Positions 11,913 through 23,950 of a stretch of 64,000 nucleotides of DNA are shown here, piece after piece. The stretch is from the NCBI GenBank assembly GCA_015179125.1, contig WHVA01000092.1, positions 186,001 through 250,000 on the forward strand. The letters are read 5' to 3'. A program made the position numbers and the translations under genes. The DNA is from Gautieria morchelliformis (Eukaryota > Basidiomycota > Agaricomycetes > Gomphales > Gomphaceae). Below the pieces are notes generated by a model that was not told the origin of the DNA, searched no databases, and saw only the letters and a program-made list of their open reading frames with translations. Numbering within the stretch: the first letter of the stretch is position 1; every line of letters begins with the position of its first letter.

Positions 11913-13617
11913 TCACGACCCGTATTCCACAGCAACTGTGGCACCTTTCAATCGTACACCGTCCCACGCCTCTCCTCTCAAATCTTCGTAAAACTCTCTC
12001 GTCAGCCCCGCTTTGCGTCTATCCTCGTCATTGAACGGGCCCTTCACTTTGCCTCCAAAGTGTACCCTGACCTCTTCTCGAAAGCGCGGCACGGGTTCAC
12101 ATCCTTCACGTTCGCACACCCATGTGAACCAACGGTGACCGGCGGTTACGTGCGTGATTTCGTCGAGATGGATTATCTCGAGCACACGCACACTCTCCTC
12201 GTCCCCAGCTGCGCGGAACTTGGCAATTGTATTGGGATTTACGTCAAGCCCGCGTGCTTCATGGACCAAGTGGATTATTGCGAGCCGCGCGGCAAGCGAG
12301 CTTGCAGTTGATGTAGCAGACTCCCATAGAGCCGCATGAATAGGTTGTGAGCCGTAAAACGACGAAAGGGAAGCAAGTCTTCCCGAGAGCAGCGAGAAGT
12401 GCTTCGACTCGTCAAGGGCAACCTTGGTAAAATCGGAGAAAAATTGAAGTGGTAGGTCAGTATTTGAGGGACCAAAGCGTGCTATTATGTCCCAGCTGTA
12501 CGTCGAGACGTTCAGGCCGGTTCGGATAGTTTTCAGAAGCCCTACTCACGCCAAATCGATTCTGAGTAAATTTGTGAGACAAGTAACGCATGATCGGGAA
12601 GTCTTACTCACGCCCATTGTTCAATGTTCGCTAGCGCGTGCAGCATCGCTATACGACTTTTCAAGCTACCAGCTTTACCACGTTTTCCCACTTTCCCTGG
12701 GTCAACTGTTTGTAAACCACTATGTCGAGGCGGAACGTCAGGAGGAGCGGGTGCGCTCGGCGTTCTACCAACTGATTTCAACTTTCCTGTTCGGAACAGG
12801 TTCACAGCATGTCGAGTGCGCTGGACCTGCATATAAATCAGTGTGCGTCGGATGCCCGCCGTAATCAAATTCACGGTACTTTTAGTTCAGGATCAGGCGT
12901 ATTGAGAATGAGAACCGCCCACTCGATGAGGGTATTCGGCGGATTGTTTGAAGCTAAGGGTTGTTCAGGCGACGCGTCTTCTATACGAAGTGATGTGACA
13001 TTTTCCTGGTGTGGCGGCGGAGGATCTGCGAATTCTGGTGGAGATGATCATTTAGTGTAAAAGAGCTGTACAGTATTGATCGTCAAGGATACCTTCTGAA
13101 ACAGGGCGCAATTCTACCACCTCCCAGTTTCCGGTTTCTTCGGGAGTTTCAACCCAGACTTCGGCAGCATCCTGGTTGCAGCGAAGCTCGACAGTATATG
13201 TGCATGCCTTGAGCCCTGTTTCGCTGACACCCGAGCTCAGGCTGAAATCGTATCTTCACAATGGCAACTCAGTTTGAATGCAATTTCCGTGTGTATCTTG
13301 GTGATACGTGAGCATGAGGTACCTATGCCAGGGACAGACTGCAACAAGGTCTGATCCACAATCCTCAATTTCTGCGTGTGATAGATCGGCGCCCAGGTGT
13401 GGACAGGCAGATTCCATAACATATAATGATGGTGTATCTTCCCCAAGCCCTGACAGGCGAAAGAGCAGGAGAGAGCGGTAGACACCGACATCAGAGCGCA
13501 GTGTGAAGAGAAATCGAGTATGCGTCGAGAGCTGAACGAGTGAACCCAACCTAGACAGTGAAGCTAGTTGTAAAAGCAAATTCCTAGCTGTGCAAGGATG
13601 ACTCACCGAATAAACAT
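11913..13617 (-). CDS. Rieske [2Fe-2S] - DUF455 (ferritin-like) fusion protein
   Basis: The ATG at 13617 opens an 11-nt exon (MFI + CG) that splices over 56 bp to LGSLVQLSTHTRFLF. An N-terminal Rieske domain follows (YVMESACPHLGADLS ... VAVCPWHRYDFSL) with both CxH and CxxH ligand boxes. After WEVVELRPVSE, a 57-bp intron joins in phase to EFADPPPP and on to LIEWAVLILNTPDPELK. The rest is the DUF455/MiaE-like helical domain: RHAVNLFRTGKLKSVG, MLHALANIEQWAIDLAWDI, VALDESKHFSLL, HLVHEARGLDVNPNT, HLDEITHVTAGHRWF, ending VEYGS. The Glu/His residues in IE...DESKH...HEARG...DEITH look like a di-iron set. The function is unknown; a Rieske electron donor feeding a di-iron oxygenase-like partner is an inference. 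It diverges from the RING gene. Confidence 0.8.
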
Positions 13618-13685
13618 CGAGTCTCTTGCTGCTGGTGGCGTCGGGAGATGCCGGTTCAAAAATCTTCAGCCAACCAGGTTTGCCG
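13618..13685. promoter_or_regulatory. 68-bp bidirectional start-to-start interval
   Basis: The inferred ATG of the Rieske-DUF455 gene (minus, 13617) and that of the RING gene (plus, 13686) are only 68 bp apart. Both core promoters and 5' UTRs must therefore overlap this interval or the opposing gene. No TATA box is visible. Confidence 0.5.
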
Positions 13686-16600
13686 ATGGCCTCCACGTCG
13701 CCAGTACACAAACGTCCAAAGCTGGACCCTTCCGCATCGCCCTCGCCCCCTCCCGCTTCGGTCGCACAACGGGTGGCTGAAGAGTCAATCTTTCCGGACG
13801 CAGGGCGAAAGTCGGACCGCAGTATATCCCTTGATGTTGACGGCGAGGAGGATGAGGACCACTGCGTGATATGCCTCCACCCCATCAGTGACCGGACTGT
13901 CCTCCCTTGTGCGCACGACCGGCTTTGTTTTGACTGCATCTTCGTATGGTGCCAGCAGTCGCGTAAATGTCCGCTATGCAATGCACCTATTGGGCCATTT
14001 CTTATCCACAACTTTCGAACTAAATATGACTATTCCAAGTACTTTCTCCCTCCCCTCCGTATATCTTCGCCAACCTCCGCGCCAGTCTTAGGTCCATTGT
14101 CAGAGCACGCGTCTGCCCACCCACGTGTAAGTCTGATTTCATTTGGTTGTATTACTCGTGCTTGAAGCCCTTGTTTCGTAATATAGTCCCGTGGCAGGGC
14201 GCGAGGGCGTTCAAACCGTTGGGGGTCCCGGAGACAGAACGGATCTGCATCACGAGAGAGAAGAGAAACTGCTGATGAGCTTGAGTTAGCTATAGAGCGC
14301 AGACGGTGGGTCTACCGCCATGACTTGTACGCAAAAGTAAGTCAGGACTGTCAAAGTTGGCGATTTTGATTCCTCCCCATCTTTTTCCCCCCTTCATCTC
14401 AGGCATACGTCTTCATCCGGAACAGCGGATATTGACATTCCTACTAAATTCTATGTATTTTCTAGCACGTTGCCTCCAACCCATATACTCGATACCGCCC
14501 TGCCCCTACGCCGCCACAAATTGCTGCATCCCCTGATTTAATATCTCGCGCCACCATCTTTGTGCGCCGCGAATTGCGTGTGTGGGTGAACCTGGACGTT
14601 GAGGTATGTAGGATTTCCGCGTATATTAATAATTCACTTTACAAACACTCCTTACTCGTGGTAGTTTTTAACAACGTTCATTTTATCCTTGATGAAGACA
14701 CTTGATCTGCGGTCTGAGTCTGCCGTGAAGCTTCTTGCTGAATTTCTTGATATGGACACGCCCTACTACGTAGGAGACCTTCAGGAACCCAGCGCAGGTC
14801 GATTTGCGAATGCAGAGCGTTTCTCACATGGTACGTGTTATCTGAGGATGACCGAATTTGGCGCATACCTTCGTATAGTTGATCGTGTCATGCATACTCA
14901 TCACTAATACAGAGCTTTACTCGTACTTGCGTTCGCCGTTCAGGGATTTGGCTGCATACGATGCTGTGGTACAGGTATGTAATGGTTGAGCAGTCTCTCA
15001 TGCATCATAATACAGTATAGTGAAAGTTATGTACAACATATGAGCGTTTCTTTCCAGGCTTTCTTTGTTTTCTGCTCAAATAGTCTTGCCAGCTAATACC
15101 CCTTATTTGACAGTACGAGACGCCGCCGCCGCCTGCGGAACCCCTCCGGGACACTGTCGAACAACATCGTCGGCACATCCCCGCCGTCCCGTCGCCGCGC
15201 CGCAACCCGCCTCACTCCCCACCTCCCTCCCGTTCTCACGCGCAAAGGAACTCGCACCCCCGATCACCATCACCTGCTCGCAGACACACCCAGCGCGTAC
15301 CCTGGAGCCGCAGGCTTCACACGTCTAAACCTGGCTCGACAACCGCGCGACAAGGGTCTCCTAAGAATAGCCCTGCCAACAACACAAGCGCCCCCGATGC
15401 GGGTGGAAGTGACACGAAAGGTAAAGGCAAGGTGACATTCCCTTCGAACAGTGGAGATGATGATCGGCGTCACTACAATCAACCTACCGACCGCCCCGGG
15501 AGTGACATGGATCGCGCAACTCGCCCGGCTGGCCCTCAGATGACCTGCCTGTCCCTCGAGATCTGCCGCCCTACACTTCTAGTGCCTCTTCGGACGCGGT
15601 TAGACGAGACGTCAACGCAAGATCCGCCCGTGCAGAGTCACCATCAGCGTCTGTGCCCCCGCTAGAAGAAGACGAAAAAGTGACACCGGTCCCGAACAGC
15701 AGGCGGCCCGTTACAGGGGACGACGACGACATCACGCGCGAAGCAGCGTCCTTGGTTGAGGATGGTCAAGATCTCAAGAAGGAGAAGGTCGATGCTGATC
15801 GATCCGAAACCGTAACCGCAGGCGGCATCAGTATCAAAGGCCAAGCGAAACGGCTTGGTCAGCGTCGCGAACGCACCCCAACAGAGGCGCCATCCGATTC
15901 TTACCGAGAGCCCAGGCTTGCCGAGGCTAAATCCGGACCCGGCCACGGTCAGAGCACCGTCCCCAGGAAACGAGCACGGCATCCCCCAAGCCTGGACATG
16001 CTGCGTGTCCATCTTGCGGATTCTGCACCACCGAGACAAGACATAACGCGGGCGACTCCCACTGCTACGACAAAAATAGAGGCCGTAGAGGGCCCCGCAG
16101 GGCTCACGAGGGTCCACGGAGACGGGGTGCCCAGGTAATTCTTTTTACCATTAGTGCGTGCTACGGAACAACCCACCGATATGCGCCGTTTCCCCCTTTG
16201 TAGCGACGAAACGCCCCCAGAAAACCCGACATCTTCGCTGGGGCCCAGTGCCTCGTCGAGGAAGTCAGCCCGGGACATAATGGCCCGCACGCGGGCCAAA
16301 CTCGCCAAATTGAGCGCGAGCGGCGCGGAGCTATCCCAGACACCCGTGGGAGGCGTGATCGTGATTTCCGACACGCCATCTGCATCTGCATCGGCATCTG
16401 CATCTGCTCATCCAGATGCTCCGGCCGCCGGCGCGACTAGTCGCGTTTCACCCTCCGCTGCTGACTTGCGGTCGCGTCTCATGGCGCGGCTGAAAGAGGA
16501 GAAGCGGCACGCCACCCTTTGTAGCGACGAAACGCCCGCAGAAAACCCGACATCTTCGCTGGGGCCCGGTGCCTCGTCGAGCAAGTCAGCCCGGGACATA

Positions 16601-17107
16601 ATGGCCCGCACGCGGGCCAAACTCGCCAAATTGAGCGCGAGCGGCGCGGAGCCCTCCCAGACACCCGTGGGAGGCGTGATCGTGCTTTCCGACACGCCAT
16701 CTGCATCTGCATCTGCTCATCCAGATGCTCCGGCTGCCGGCGCGACTAGTCGCGTTTCACCCTCCACTGCTGACTTGCGGTCGCGTCTCATGGCGCGTCT
16801 GGCAGAGGAGAAGCGGCACGCCACTGCCTCTGGCGTGCAGCCGTCGCCCCCGCGTGATCGTGATCAGGCCCCTCTGACCAAGGAAACACCCGGCATCGGC
16901 ATCGACGCGACAAAGGGAAGCAGCACGCCAGAAACGACGAAGATGTCGATTTCGATCTCGTCACAGGCGCAACAAGCAGAGGCCAAGCTGCGTGCGCAAG
17001 CGCTGTTGCGTGTGCGGCTAGCCGCCGAGAAGCGGAGGGCAGATGTGGGCCCGGGGTTGCGGGAAGAGGCACTGCGAGCGAGGCTGTTATCTAGGCGGAC
17101 GACGTAG
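13686..17107 (+). CDS. RING-finger E3 ubiquitin ligase, Topors-like
   Basis: The ATG at 13686 begins MASTSPVHKRPKLD. After an acidic stretch (DVDGEEDEDH), a RING follows: CVICLHPISDRTVLPCAHDR, LCFDCIFVW, KCPLCNAPIG. Next comes the Topors-type extension (FLIHNFRTKYDYSKYFLPPL), then exons giving WVYRHDLYAK, HVASNPYTRYRP, SRATIFVRRELRVWVNLDVE, DLRSESAVKLLAEFLDMD and ELYSYLRSPFRDLAAYDAVV. The tail is Arg/Ser/Pro-rich and repetitive, with LRSRLMARL/LRVRLAAEKR motifs to TAG at 17107. Introns near 14109-14187, 14337-14464, 14604-14665, 14832-14912, 14976-15111, about 15420-15540 and 16135-16203 are needed; the sixth is the least certain. A likely nuclear ligase. The 3' exon carries an in-frame tandem duplication. 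Confidence 0.8.
16194..16825 (+). repeat. In-frame tandem duplication (~321 bp period) in the RING gene
   Basis: Copy 1 is 16194-16514 and copy 2 is 16515-16825. Copy 2 is shorter mainly through loss of 12 bp in a catctg microsatellite. Both start with ccctttgtagcgacgaaacg. In copy 1 the tag is a 3' splice site; in copy 2 the same bases are coding. Confidence 0.85.
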
Positions 17108-17642
17108 CCTAGCGAATATCTGATATGCTCACCTTATCGTTGACGCCCCTGAGTACTTCAGTAGCGTTGTTTGATGCAAGCGAGCGTCGGGAATAAGTAA
17201 CTACAGCTAGGAGTGATTACAGTTTAATTAATAAGTGTGATATATGCGCATGCATGCCTTCAATAAGTAAGTATTGGGGGGTGAAAACGAAAACGAGAAA
17301 CGAGAAACGGGAAACGATAAGTAAGGGAACGTGTTTAAGTGGATACAACTGGTAGATCATCATGGGACGGGACGTTCGATCGAAACGGGGGCCAAACACT
17401 GAGATCGAGATACTGTGCAGGAAAAATCTATAATGTGAGAAAGTGGAAAGCGACGAGGACGAGTGGTGCAGGTGCGGGTGCGGGTGATAGATGTTGATTA
17501 AGAGCGACGAGGATTCCACCCGTTAAGACGTTTATTTACGAGTAATGTCGCAAGTTAGGAAGGTGTGGGGGGGGTTGCAGGGGAAGCGTGTGGTGTAAGT
17601 GCGGGGCGTCGCTCGACTCCCCGTACGTACGGGCAGGCGCTG
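17108..17642. other. Convergent intergenic region
   Basis: Lies between the 3' ends of the RING (+) and homeodomain (-) genes. It contains a short gaaaacgagaaacg repeat near 17285 and no gene. Confidence 0.4.
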
Positions 17643-19944
17643 TTATGAGGCGCGACCACCGGCAGAATGATCGCTCTCCTCCTTCTCCTCCTCCTCCTCC
17701 TCCGCCTCCGACTCCGAGTCCTCAGCCCGACCCCACGGGGGCGGCGGCGGCGGCGAAGAAGAAGAAGAAGAAAACGCGCCCCCGCGCCCGCCGGGCGGCC
17801 CAAAGCCATACGCATGTCTCTGGCGCGTGCCGCCGCCGCGCGCGCGCAGGCTCAGGCCCTCGGAGACGACGGAGCGCACGGGGTCGAAGCGGCGCATGGG
17901 CGTGCCCGCCGTCGACGTCGATGGCGGTGGCGATGCCGCGCTCGTGCTCGTGCTCGACTCGGCGTGCGCGTGCGCGTATGTCTGCATCTGCATCTGCATA
18001 GGCGGCGGCGGCGGGGGCGGGGGCCAGCCTGCGTGGTGCACAGCAGCCTGCGGCAGCGGCAGGGGCGGCAGCGTGCGCGCCGCGTCCGCGTCCGCGTCCG
18101 TGCGCTGGCGCGCATACACGCGCGCGGGGCCTTGTCCCTCAAGCTGGGAGCTCCCCGGGTGCGGGTGCGGGTGCAGCGTCGGCGTCCTCGGACCATGACC
18201 ATGGCCCGAACCATGACCAGAACCATGACCAGAACCAGAACCAGGCCCCGCACCCGGCCCCGGCCCCGGAAGCGGGGGCTCCCACTGCGGCGCAGGCTGC
18301 AGCGTGAACGGCGGCGGTATGCCAGGCATGCTCCTACTCATATCCCTGCCCCCCGGCATAGGCATAGGCATGCGGCCATACGGGGCCGCGCGAAGGACAG
18401 ACGACGACGACGGCATCTCGGACGGCGGCGGCTCGAGGCGCGCGAAGGGCGCGGGGTGGCGTTCATAATCGTGGCGTTCGTGCGGCGCGCCGCCGGCGCC
18501 GCGGCGGAAGCTCAGGCTCAGGCCCGGGAGCGGTAGAGGCAAGGGCGGCGGCGGCGCACGCGGGTCGTGCTGGAACTGGCCCGCGCCCGCGGGGCGCGGG
18601 TCGAACCGGAGCGGGGGCAGCTGTATGGGCGACTCCGAGCGCCGCGCCGACGACGACGACGATGACGACGGGCCGGCGGCGGGATGCGCGTGCGCGTACA
18701 CGTCCGCGGGGCGTGCGTGGTACTGATACTGCTGCTGGTGCGGCGCAGGCGGCGGCGGCGGGAACGCGCCCGCGCGCGTGTGTGTGCTGGTGCTGGGGTG
18801 GCCTTCGCCAGTAGCACTGGCATGCCTCGTGCCCGGCGGCGGCGGCGCGAACAAGTGCGGCATGCTCCTGCGCAGACGGCGCTCGTGCGCGGTCATGTAC
18901 TCGAGCGGGTACTCTGCGTCGAGCGCCATGCCCATGCCGAGGGCGGGCAGATGCGTGTGCGTGTGCGTATGAGAAGACGACGCCTCCAGAAGCGACGGCG
19001 ACCCCCCGCCCGCACCCGCACCCGCAACGTCCGCATCCACATCCATCTCCTGGTCCTGGTCCTGGTCCTGGTCCTGGTCTGTCCCGGCCGCGGATACGGA
19101 CCCGGACAGGGACAGGCCCGACGACCCCGGCGCGGACCCGCCCCCGCCCCCCTCGGTAGACGGCCCCGACGTGTACGCGCCAAACTGTGGAGGTCTCTCT
19201 GCTGCTGCGGCGGTGCCGGGGGCGGCGTCCTGCCGCGGTTTGCGAGCCTTCTGTCGCTGGTTCTGCACGCAAAAAGGAATAAAATAAAATAATAAGCCGA
19301 CATGGCTGACACGCCCACATGAGTGTACACACCTGGAACCATACCTGAGGACCGCATTGATTCAAAGGGCATGGTTAGTACGGTATGCGTGCCCCGGAAG
19401 GGACGACGAGGACTGTGCACAAACCGACCTGCACTTTGCGGGCACTGAGGCCAATGGAGCGGCCCACCTCCTCTCTCATGGCCGTCGTCGGGAAGCGACT
19501 CTATATAACGGGCTTGAGTACACGGCGCGGATGGCAGATCCAGGGACGCACCTGCGCAAGCAGCGCATGGAGCACCGCAGCCTGGTGCGGCGTGGTCAGC
19601 GTGCGGGTGCGCTTTTTTTTCTCCTGGCCCGCGCCCGCCGGGTGCCGTGGTGGCGGATAGCGCGGCGCAGGCGGGGCGGACGGCGCGTTGTCTGCACGCT
19701 GTGCCTGTGGCGGCTGTGCCAGCAGCACGGTGTCGGACGAGCTCGACCCGGATGGGTGCGGGGCATGGCGTGCGCTGGACACGCCCGGGGCGGGGGGCGC
19801 AGCAGGCGGGGGGTGGCGGGGGATTTGGGACAGGGGCGGGCGGGCGGCGGGGCGCGGGGTGTGCTGGGACGGCGGATGGGGGCTAGAGGGGGTGTGTTCG
19901 GTGGGGTCGTGCGGCGGGGGCGAGGGGGCGGGGGCGGGTGTCAT
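17643..19944 (-). CDS. Homeodomain transcription factor
   Basis: Four exons: 19552-19944, 19429-19500, 19333-19344 and 17643-19262, totalling about 698 residues. The homeodomain is assembled across three introns: KKKRTRTLTTPHQAAVLHAL, then SRFPTTAMREEVGRSIGL and SARKVQ, then the 12-nt exon VWFQ, then NQRQKARKPRQD. Helix 3 therefore reads WFQNQRQK, a variant of WFQNRR common in fungal homeoproteins. The N-terminus is Pro/Ser-rich. The long C-terminal exon is low-complexity (DQDQDQ, HTHTHT, GSGHGSGHG, poly-P, acidic EEEEEEKEE near the end). It is of the non-mating-type, regulator-like class; I cannot assign it to hom1/hom2. The GC-rich coding sequence creates long spurious antisense ORFs. Confidence 0.85.
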
Positions 19945-21358
19945 GCAGTGGGAGTGCGGGAGAGTGACGGACAGAGAGAGGGTGCTGCGTATCGAGGGGA
20001 CGCGGGGCAGCGCGGGGCATTACTGACGTGCTGGGAGTGCGGGCTCGGAGCAGGGGCGTGGCGGGACGCGACAAAATTTACGCGGATGAAGATGCGAGAC
20101 CTTATTAGGGGCTGCCCTAGTGCGCGGCGCGGGGCGGTGGGGGCTTAATTGTGTGGTCGATCTTGATGCTCGCGCGAGTATCTGTGCTGGGCCATTGGAC
20201 GGGTGGATATGGAGAGCCTCGCAATCTCGTGCTGAGATGTTTCAGGGAGCCGGTGTCTTTGCCGGCGTGAGACTGTTTGATATGGTGGTTCGCTCGCGTG
20301 ATAGGCGAGAATTCTGACAATATGTCGAGTAATAGTCGTCTAATCTCTCGCGCCCGTCGCCGTCGCCATCGCACATCGATCAGACTCATTGTCCAGGGCG
20401 GCAGGGCCACCGAGCATCACCACCTTAATTTCCCCAAAGTATGCACTTCCCCGCAATGTTCCAGATCTCGCGGCCCGATCACGCGGCAGATGGTGTCACC
20501 AGCGCAGACCAACCGCAGACGTGCGCTGAGCACTCGCCAGTCCCCAGGCCAACAGACAGTTTTATAGCCGGGCTGGCCGCGCTCAGACGGATCGCGCGGG
20601 CGCCTCGCGTAAATCCACTTGAAACGCGATGGGCACCGCGCCGTGCGCATTGCGCGCACGTGGCTGCTGCGACAGGGCTGATGACGGTCTGCGCTCCCCT
20701 GATTCCCGCCGTCTGCGGCGTCGCCGTGGCCCGCGAAAATACTCTTATCGCCTGTGCCAGTGATCTGGTGTCCTCGCGTGATCTTCGAGCACTCGCCGAA
20801 GCATACACCGCGATTATCGGTCTCCATGCCGACGCCCTCGTGTTAAGCATCGTCCGCATGTCAGAACTCGTCGCATATTCTACGACCGATCGGACACTGA
20901 TGCTCGAAATAGATCCCTCTAGGCCATTTCGGGATGTCCCGCATTGGGCAGTGCGAGGCTTAAGGGCTCCGCGTGCCGACCCGGCTCCGCCCCTGCACCC
21001 CGCCGAATCGTCCGTCCTCGGGCACCGAATTCGGCAGTCCCGCCGCGCACCGGCTCCGGCTTCGCAGCCCGGCAGCCCCTCATATGTATTCAATGCATCA
21101 TAATTAAATCCCGACTTGATTACACGCGTGTGCACTGTCACCCCAGTCGGAGGATGACTAACACGGCTGACCCAGCCAGACTAACAGGCTGACCCAGCCG
21201 GTTCCGCGCGTGACAAAGCCGGCTCACCCACGTCGCCATATCTTAGCTGTACGTGGCCCTCGCGGCTGGTGCGTATGGCGGTGCGGGTAGGGTAGCTTTA
21301 TTCGCCAGGTTACAACGTACGTCTAGTGCCTCCCGCCCTTCTTTTTCATTATATTACT
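19945..21358. other. 1.4-kb divergent intergenic region
   Basis: Lies between the homeodomain gene start and the cyclotransferase-like gene start. Overlapping ~220-residue open frames exist on both strands at 20441-21141, but neither resembles a known protein. A short imperfect 'ggctgacccagcc' repeat occurs at about 21165-21200. Probably regulatory sequence. Confidence 0.4.
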
Positions 21359-22556
21359 ATGCCTACACCCCTCGACCAGACGCGGATATCGGAGAACGCG
21401 AACGCGACGCACTCGGAACCCAACCGCTGGTACCTCGCCTACGGCTCGAACCTCTCTTCCACAACATTCCAAGGCCGCCGGCGCGTGCAGCCCCTCGCGC
21501 GCTGCAACGTCACCGTCCCGAGCCTCGAGCTCGCCTTCGACCTCCCGGGCGTCCCGTACTGGGAGCCCTGCTTCGCCAACGTCCGCCCGCGGGACGCGTC
21601 ACGGTCGTCGCAGAAAAACACGCCGCCAGTCCTGACGGGCGTTGCATATCTAATCACCCCGGCGGACTACCGCAAGGTCATCGCCTCGGAGGGCGGCGGC
21701 ACCGCGTACGAGGAGACGGCGGTCGAGTGCTGGCCCATCCCCGCGACGCATCCTGCCCCGACTCGTGCCCCAGCCCCAGCCGACGACGCGCAGCGCGATG
21801 CGCCCGACAGATTAATTGCCTACACGCTTCTCGCCAAGGACAGCAAGCGACGATCAGCCCCGATGGAACCCTCGCAGCGCTACATTAATATCATCCAGTC
21901 CGGCGCGCGAGGCACGTTCTCCATTCCAGTTTCGCCTCGACGCTGACTTTCTGCACAATAAAAAGAACACGGCTTGCCGCCCCCTTATATTGCGTATCTA
22001 GACCGCATACCGTACTACCAAAGGACTGGGATCAGACAAACAGCTGGCGCTTCGCTGTTCCTCGCCATGTGGTTCCCCATCCTGTGCGTTGTCATTCTCT
22101 TGCAAACGGTAAGTCAACTCACGGTGCCGCTCTTCTTTCCTTCTGTGAATAATGGCGTGGCGATGCCTCGGGGTATCTCATCCCCCGGGGCTTAATTGCC
22201 CCTCGATTCTTTTCTTTTCATGTGATCCCACGCTTTCCGCCTTCTCATCCGTGTCCCCCCTTGTGCAGGCATTCGCAGACAAAACGACCGGCCGCACGCC
22301 GGCGTGGCTCGCGCCGCTTTCTGATGCCGTCTCGTCTGCCATGTGGCGCAATTACGAAAGGGTATGGAAGCGCATGATTGGGAGCGGAGAGGTCACGGAG
22401 GGCCACGCCCACGGACTCGGGGCATCATCTATTATGGCGGACGATAATGATGATACTGGTAAAGGTAAGGAAGCCGGCACGGAGACGAGCGTGTGGGATA
22501 CCCCCACCGACGCTGTGAAGATACCCCTGCTGTATAGACGCGGAACGGGTGCATAA
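21359..22556 (+). CDS. Gamma-glutamylcyclotransferase-like protein with C-terminal membrane segment
   Basis: The ATG at 21359 starts MPTPLDQTRIS. The family signature WYLAYGSNLSS follows, then PCFANVRP, GVAYLITPADYRKVIASEGG and the catalytic-Glu region YEETAVECW. The exon continues to YINIIQSGAR and then must splice to EHGLPPPYIAYLDRIP. The only in-phase solution I see uses a GC donor (CGAG|GCACGT at about 21911) and acceptor aaaag at about 21965. Exon 2 carries a hydrophobic stretch (ASLFLAMWFPILCVVILLQT). After a canonical GT-AG intron, exon 3 encodes AFADKTTGRTPAWLAPL... to TAA at 22556. This matches fungal GGCT-like proteins with a tail anchor. The substrate is unknown (glutathione or a gamma-glutamyl peptide in relatives). 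Confidence 0.8.
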
Positions 22557-23950
22557 CGTTTGGGACCACCACACTACCATAAGGATGATATCATCCAAAT
22601 GTTAATAATGATTGACTCTGATGAGCGGCTTGCTTGGCAAGATAGGACTTGTGAATTATGTTCACGTGTTTACTGAACGTGGCTTCATCCGGGCGAGGAG
22701 TCCTCGCGCGCCTCAGTGATCGACTTGGTGCGGGGATCCACCCCTTCACGAAGGCCAAGCGTTGAAATATTGAATATTTCGGACGTGCGGGCTGTTTATC
22801 CCGGAACGGCTGCGCATAATTAGTAATGACTAGTACTACTAACGATCGAGAGAGAGCGTGGGTCGACATTCCGCAGTGTACTGTAATAGCTACGATGCGC
22901 CTGGGTGTAAGCATCAATGCATAAGAGCCGTCATATCCTACTCCCCGAATACAGTGACATCCTCGATCGAGGTCTCCTGTGTGGCAGAATTAAGAAGCAG
23001 CCTCCGAGGCGTCCAAGGTTCCGAGTCGTCTTCGCACATAACAAGCAAGCAAGGTGGGTCAATCGATCAACTCGGCAATATTAAAAAACGACCAAGATCA
23101 TTCTCAGACGTTGATCTCAGAGTCCGGACGTCGCGCCGCACATTCGCATGCACATTGGCTTGAACCGTGAGAGAAGAGGAATCGAAGGGGAACGCACCGC
23201 GCGCAAAGCGCGACGCTCACCCCGCCACCGTAGGCACGGACACGCCCAGGGCTTCGCCCAAGGAGCACAAGCGGAGAGCTGGATGCACCGTCCTCCGAGT
23301 CGAGTCCCGGCCCAGGCCGCGGCCGTACGAGTAGTATTCTCGATAAAATCCGTTATAAGGAGATACTAAATGGCATAGTGCAGGTGAATTGAATGGCTTG
23401 AGCATGTCTGTCTCGGTGGCGTGGCGGCTGGACTACTAGATAGTCTATGGGTATGGGGGTGGGGCACTGGGATGACTCGGTGCAGCTGCCAGCGGAGCAG
23501 AAGACGTCGCGTCGCGTTGTAGTACCTCAGCATACCTTCACGTACTTACATCAAAGGTGTGTGCGCGGTGACAAGAAACGGCTGCGTCTTGGGCCTTGGC
23601 CGCACATTTGAAAGCCCATCCGGACTCGGAAACCACGTCGGGACTCGGGCGAGCATATGCTCTCTGTTAAGCTAGGTTAATGCATGGAACTCTGTGCATG
23701 AGGCCACTGAGCTCGATGGCAATGGACGCACTGACCAGGTGGCCCGGATCCGAGTCCGAGTCAGTACTACAGGTGAGTATACCTTCAGTATATACACCCC
23801 ATGCATGTCGGTTCTTCATCTCTGCCGCCGCCACTAGATATATTGAAGGCCGCCCATCGTCGGAGTGGCCTCATAATCCGTGAGCATTGGTCTGATACAT
23901 ATCTTATCGATGGGCAAACTCGAGTATCCTATTCCGAGGTCGCGGCCCAT
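22557..23950. other. Gene-poor interval
   Basis: No recognisable coding region in either strand across ~1.4 kb. It leads into the first long repeat. Confidence 0.4.

Noticed and set aside
17667..18536. Arg-rich plus-strand ORF and other long frames across 17.6-19.4 kb
   Set aside because: GC-rich antisense frames of the homeodomain C-terminal exon; composition is low-complexity RRR/RVRV.
20441..21141. Overlapping 220-residue ORFs on both strands
   Set aside because: Neither shows motifs or family resemblance. Two equal-length opposing frames in GC-rich DNA are expected by chance.
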